DNA from: Monocercomonoides exilis
Taxonomy: Eukaryota; Preaxostyla; Oxymonadida; Polymastigidae
DNA: 22,500 bases
NCBI GenBank assembly: GCA_001643675.2
Contig: LSRY02000002.1
Coordinates: 2,592,501-2,615,000, forward strand
Reading direction: 5' to 3'
The notes under the pieces: generated by a model
Database searches by the model: none
Seen by the model: only the letters and a program-made list of their open reading frames with translations
What the model was told of the DNA's origin: nothing
Program-made: the position numbers and the translations under genes
In this document: in pieces, positions 21,193-22,500 of the stretch
Numbering within the stretch: the stretch's first letter is position 1
Layout: every line of letters starts with the position of its first letter

Positions 21193-22461
21193 ATGAAAAG
21201 AACTTTGAAAAGAGAATGAAAGTAGTGCTTGAAACTGCCAAAAGGACAAGCGATATAAAATTTAGAAAGTGCAGAGATGTTTTTTATTAATATAATTAAA
21301 TTATTTTCTTATGGACATGAAATACTAGAGGGTTGGTGTATTGTGGCCTGAGTGACTTGTAAGCTTAACTGTAAAGTCGGGGGATACATATGAATAGTAA
21401 TTTATAATTGTTATTGATATCTGATATAAACCCGTGCTTATAAGGATATAAAAGAAAGGTGTAACAGCCGATCCACTTTGCTCAGGATAGCATCATTTCC
21501 CTTCTCTTCATAAGGTTTCTTAAACTTTATGGATGAATGTTAAACATAAGAATGCGGTCAATGGTATTCTATAGTTTTGATAATAACCGAAATCCACATA
21601 GGAGGAAAGGTGGGAATAGACATTATTGAATATTGTCAGGTTTTTTATTAAACTTGATGATTTCCTATTCTGTTATAATCCTGAAGCAAGACTTACCTAT
21701 TGGATTCGATACAGGGATAGAATACTTTGTAATAAGTATCTGAGAATATGGATTGGTTAAAGATATCAGATACGGGATGGAAATATCGAGAATACCAGAG
21801 TTTACATATATTAGTTCTGGGATGATATTTTTCAATTTATTCCAAATTTTTTAATTAAATCAGATGAGTTGAGAAAGGAAACTTGTTTTCTTTTTCATCA
21901 TATTTGGTTTTTAAAAGATTTGTTTCGATTGGTTAAGCTCGCCTTGATTATATTGAATTAAGAATAAATGGTAATATTGTCTTATTTATTAGTGAACTAA
22001 TTGATCTTAAATATGGCGATTCTAATATCGATTTCCTATTCCAAATAAGAAGAATTGACTTTGTTGATGCGCTTTATATCGCCCCGTCTTGAAACACGGA
22101 CCAAGGAGTCTATCAGATATGCGAGTATTCGGGTGGATAAAACCCAGGGATGCGTAATGAAAGTGAAGGGGATTATTTGGAAAGCCCTTAAATGTGAAGG
22201 GGTTATTTGTCACTGGTTTAAAAACTTGGTGATAAAGATCCTGGCAACATTGACCAACCATAAAGTTTTTGTTAAAAGGTAGTTTTTGGGTAAAACCAGG
22301 CTGCTTTTCTTATGGTTTGAGTTATAGCATATCTGCTAGGACCCGAAAGATGGTGAACTATGCCTGAATCAGGGTGAAGTCAGAGGAAACTCTGATGGAA
22401 GCTCGTAGCGATACTGACGTGCAACTCGTTCGTCAAATTTGGGTATAGGGGCGAAAGACTC

Positions 22462-22500
<39 letters not shown>
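20653..22500 (+). rRNA. Large-subunit (28S-type) rRNA, 5' part, runs off the window
   Basis: It starts near TCAATCTGAAATATCAAGC, followed by the conserved GATTACCCGCTGAACTGAAG and TAAGCGGAGGAAAAGAAACT blocks. Further conserved blocks are CGAACAAGTACCGTGAGGGA (about 21171), CCCGTCTTGAAACACGGACC (about 22083), AGCGTAATGAAAGTGA-like (22152), GACCCGAAAGATGGTGAACT (about 22340) and TCGAACCATCTAGTAGCTGG near the right edge. The divergent D2-type domain (about 21240-22080) is long and AT-rich. The gene appears intact as far as it is visible; its 3' two-thirds lie outside. Confidence 0.95.

Noticed and set aside
18553-22282. Open frames inside the SSU, 5.8S and LSU genes
   Set aside because: These regions are unmistakable rRNA by conserved blocks; the frames are incidental.

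Overview
This is a eukaryotic, AT-rich nuclear window. It has spliced protein genes with GT...AG introns, Ser/Asn/Gln-rich proteins, and a nuclear rDNA unit (SSU-5.8S-LSU) on the + strand. The genes use standard stop codons; the importin gene and the 456-aa gene both end in TAA. My best guess is an oxymonad (Preaxostyla, Monocercomonoides-like). This rests on (i) the 456-aa gene at 12680-14172, whose C-terminal half matches from memory a large oxymonad family of hypothetical proteins, (ii) an SSU rRNA of about 3 kb with big expansion segments, and (iii) short introns and an AT-rich genome. No database search was possible, so the organism call is inference.

Layout. 1-903(+): the 3' end of a low-complexity gene that enters from the left, with an unsettled C-terminus. 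954-4144: a T-rich spacer between convergent genes with no gene seen. 4145-7041(-): a six-exon importin-alpha gene (IBB domain, armadillo repeats, unusually long Ser-rich/acidic tail). 7042-12679: no intact gene, but about 8627-11573 contains purine-rich, coding-like fragments broken by stops and frame changes, probably a decayed gene. 12680-14172(+): a three-exon gene for a helical, charged 456-aa protein. 14173-16600: AT-rich spacer, probably holding the rDNA promoter at its right end. 16601-17224: eight identical 78-bp tandem copies. 17147-22500(+): SSU rRNA, ITS1, 5.8S, ITS2 and a partial LSU.

The most unusual structure is the tandem array. Its unit is the 5' terminus of the SSU rRNA gene, starting with a recognisable version of the universal CTGGTTGATCCTGCCAG motif. 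The eighth copy runs straight into the SSU gene, so seven extra copies of the SSU 5' end lie head-to-tail in front of the functional one. Importin-alpha is a nuclear import receptor and the rDNA makes ribosomes. Nothing links the genes functionally beyond proximity, and no operon logic applies.
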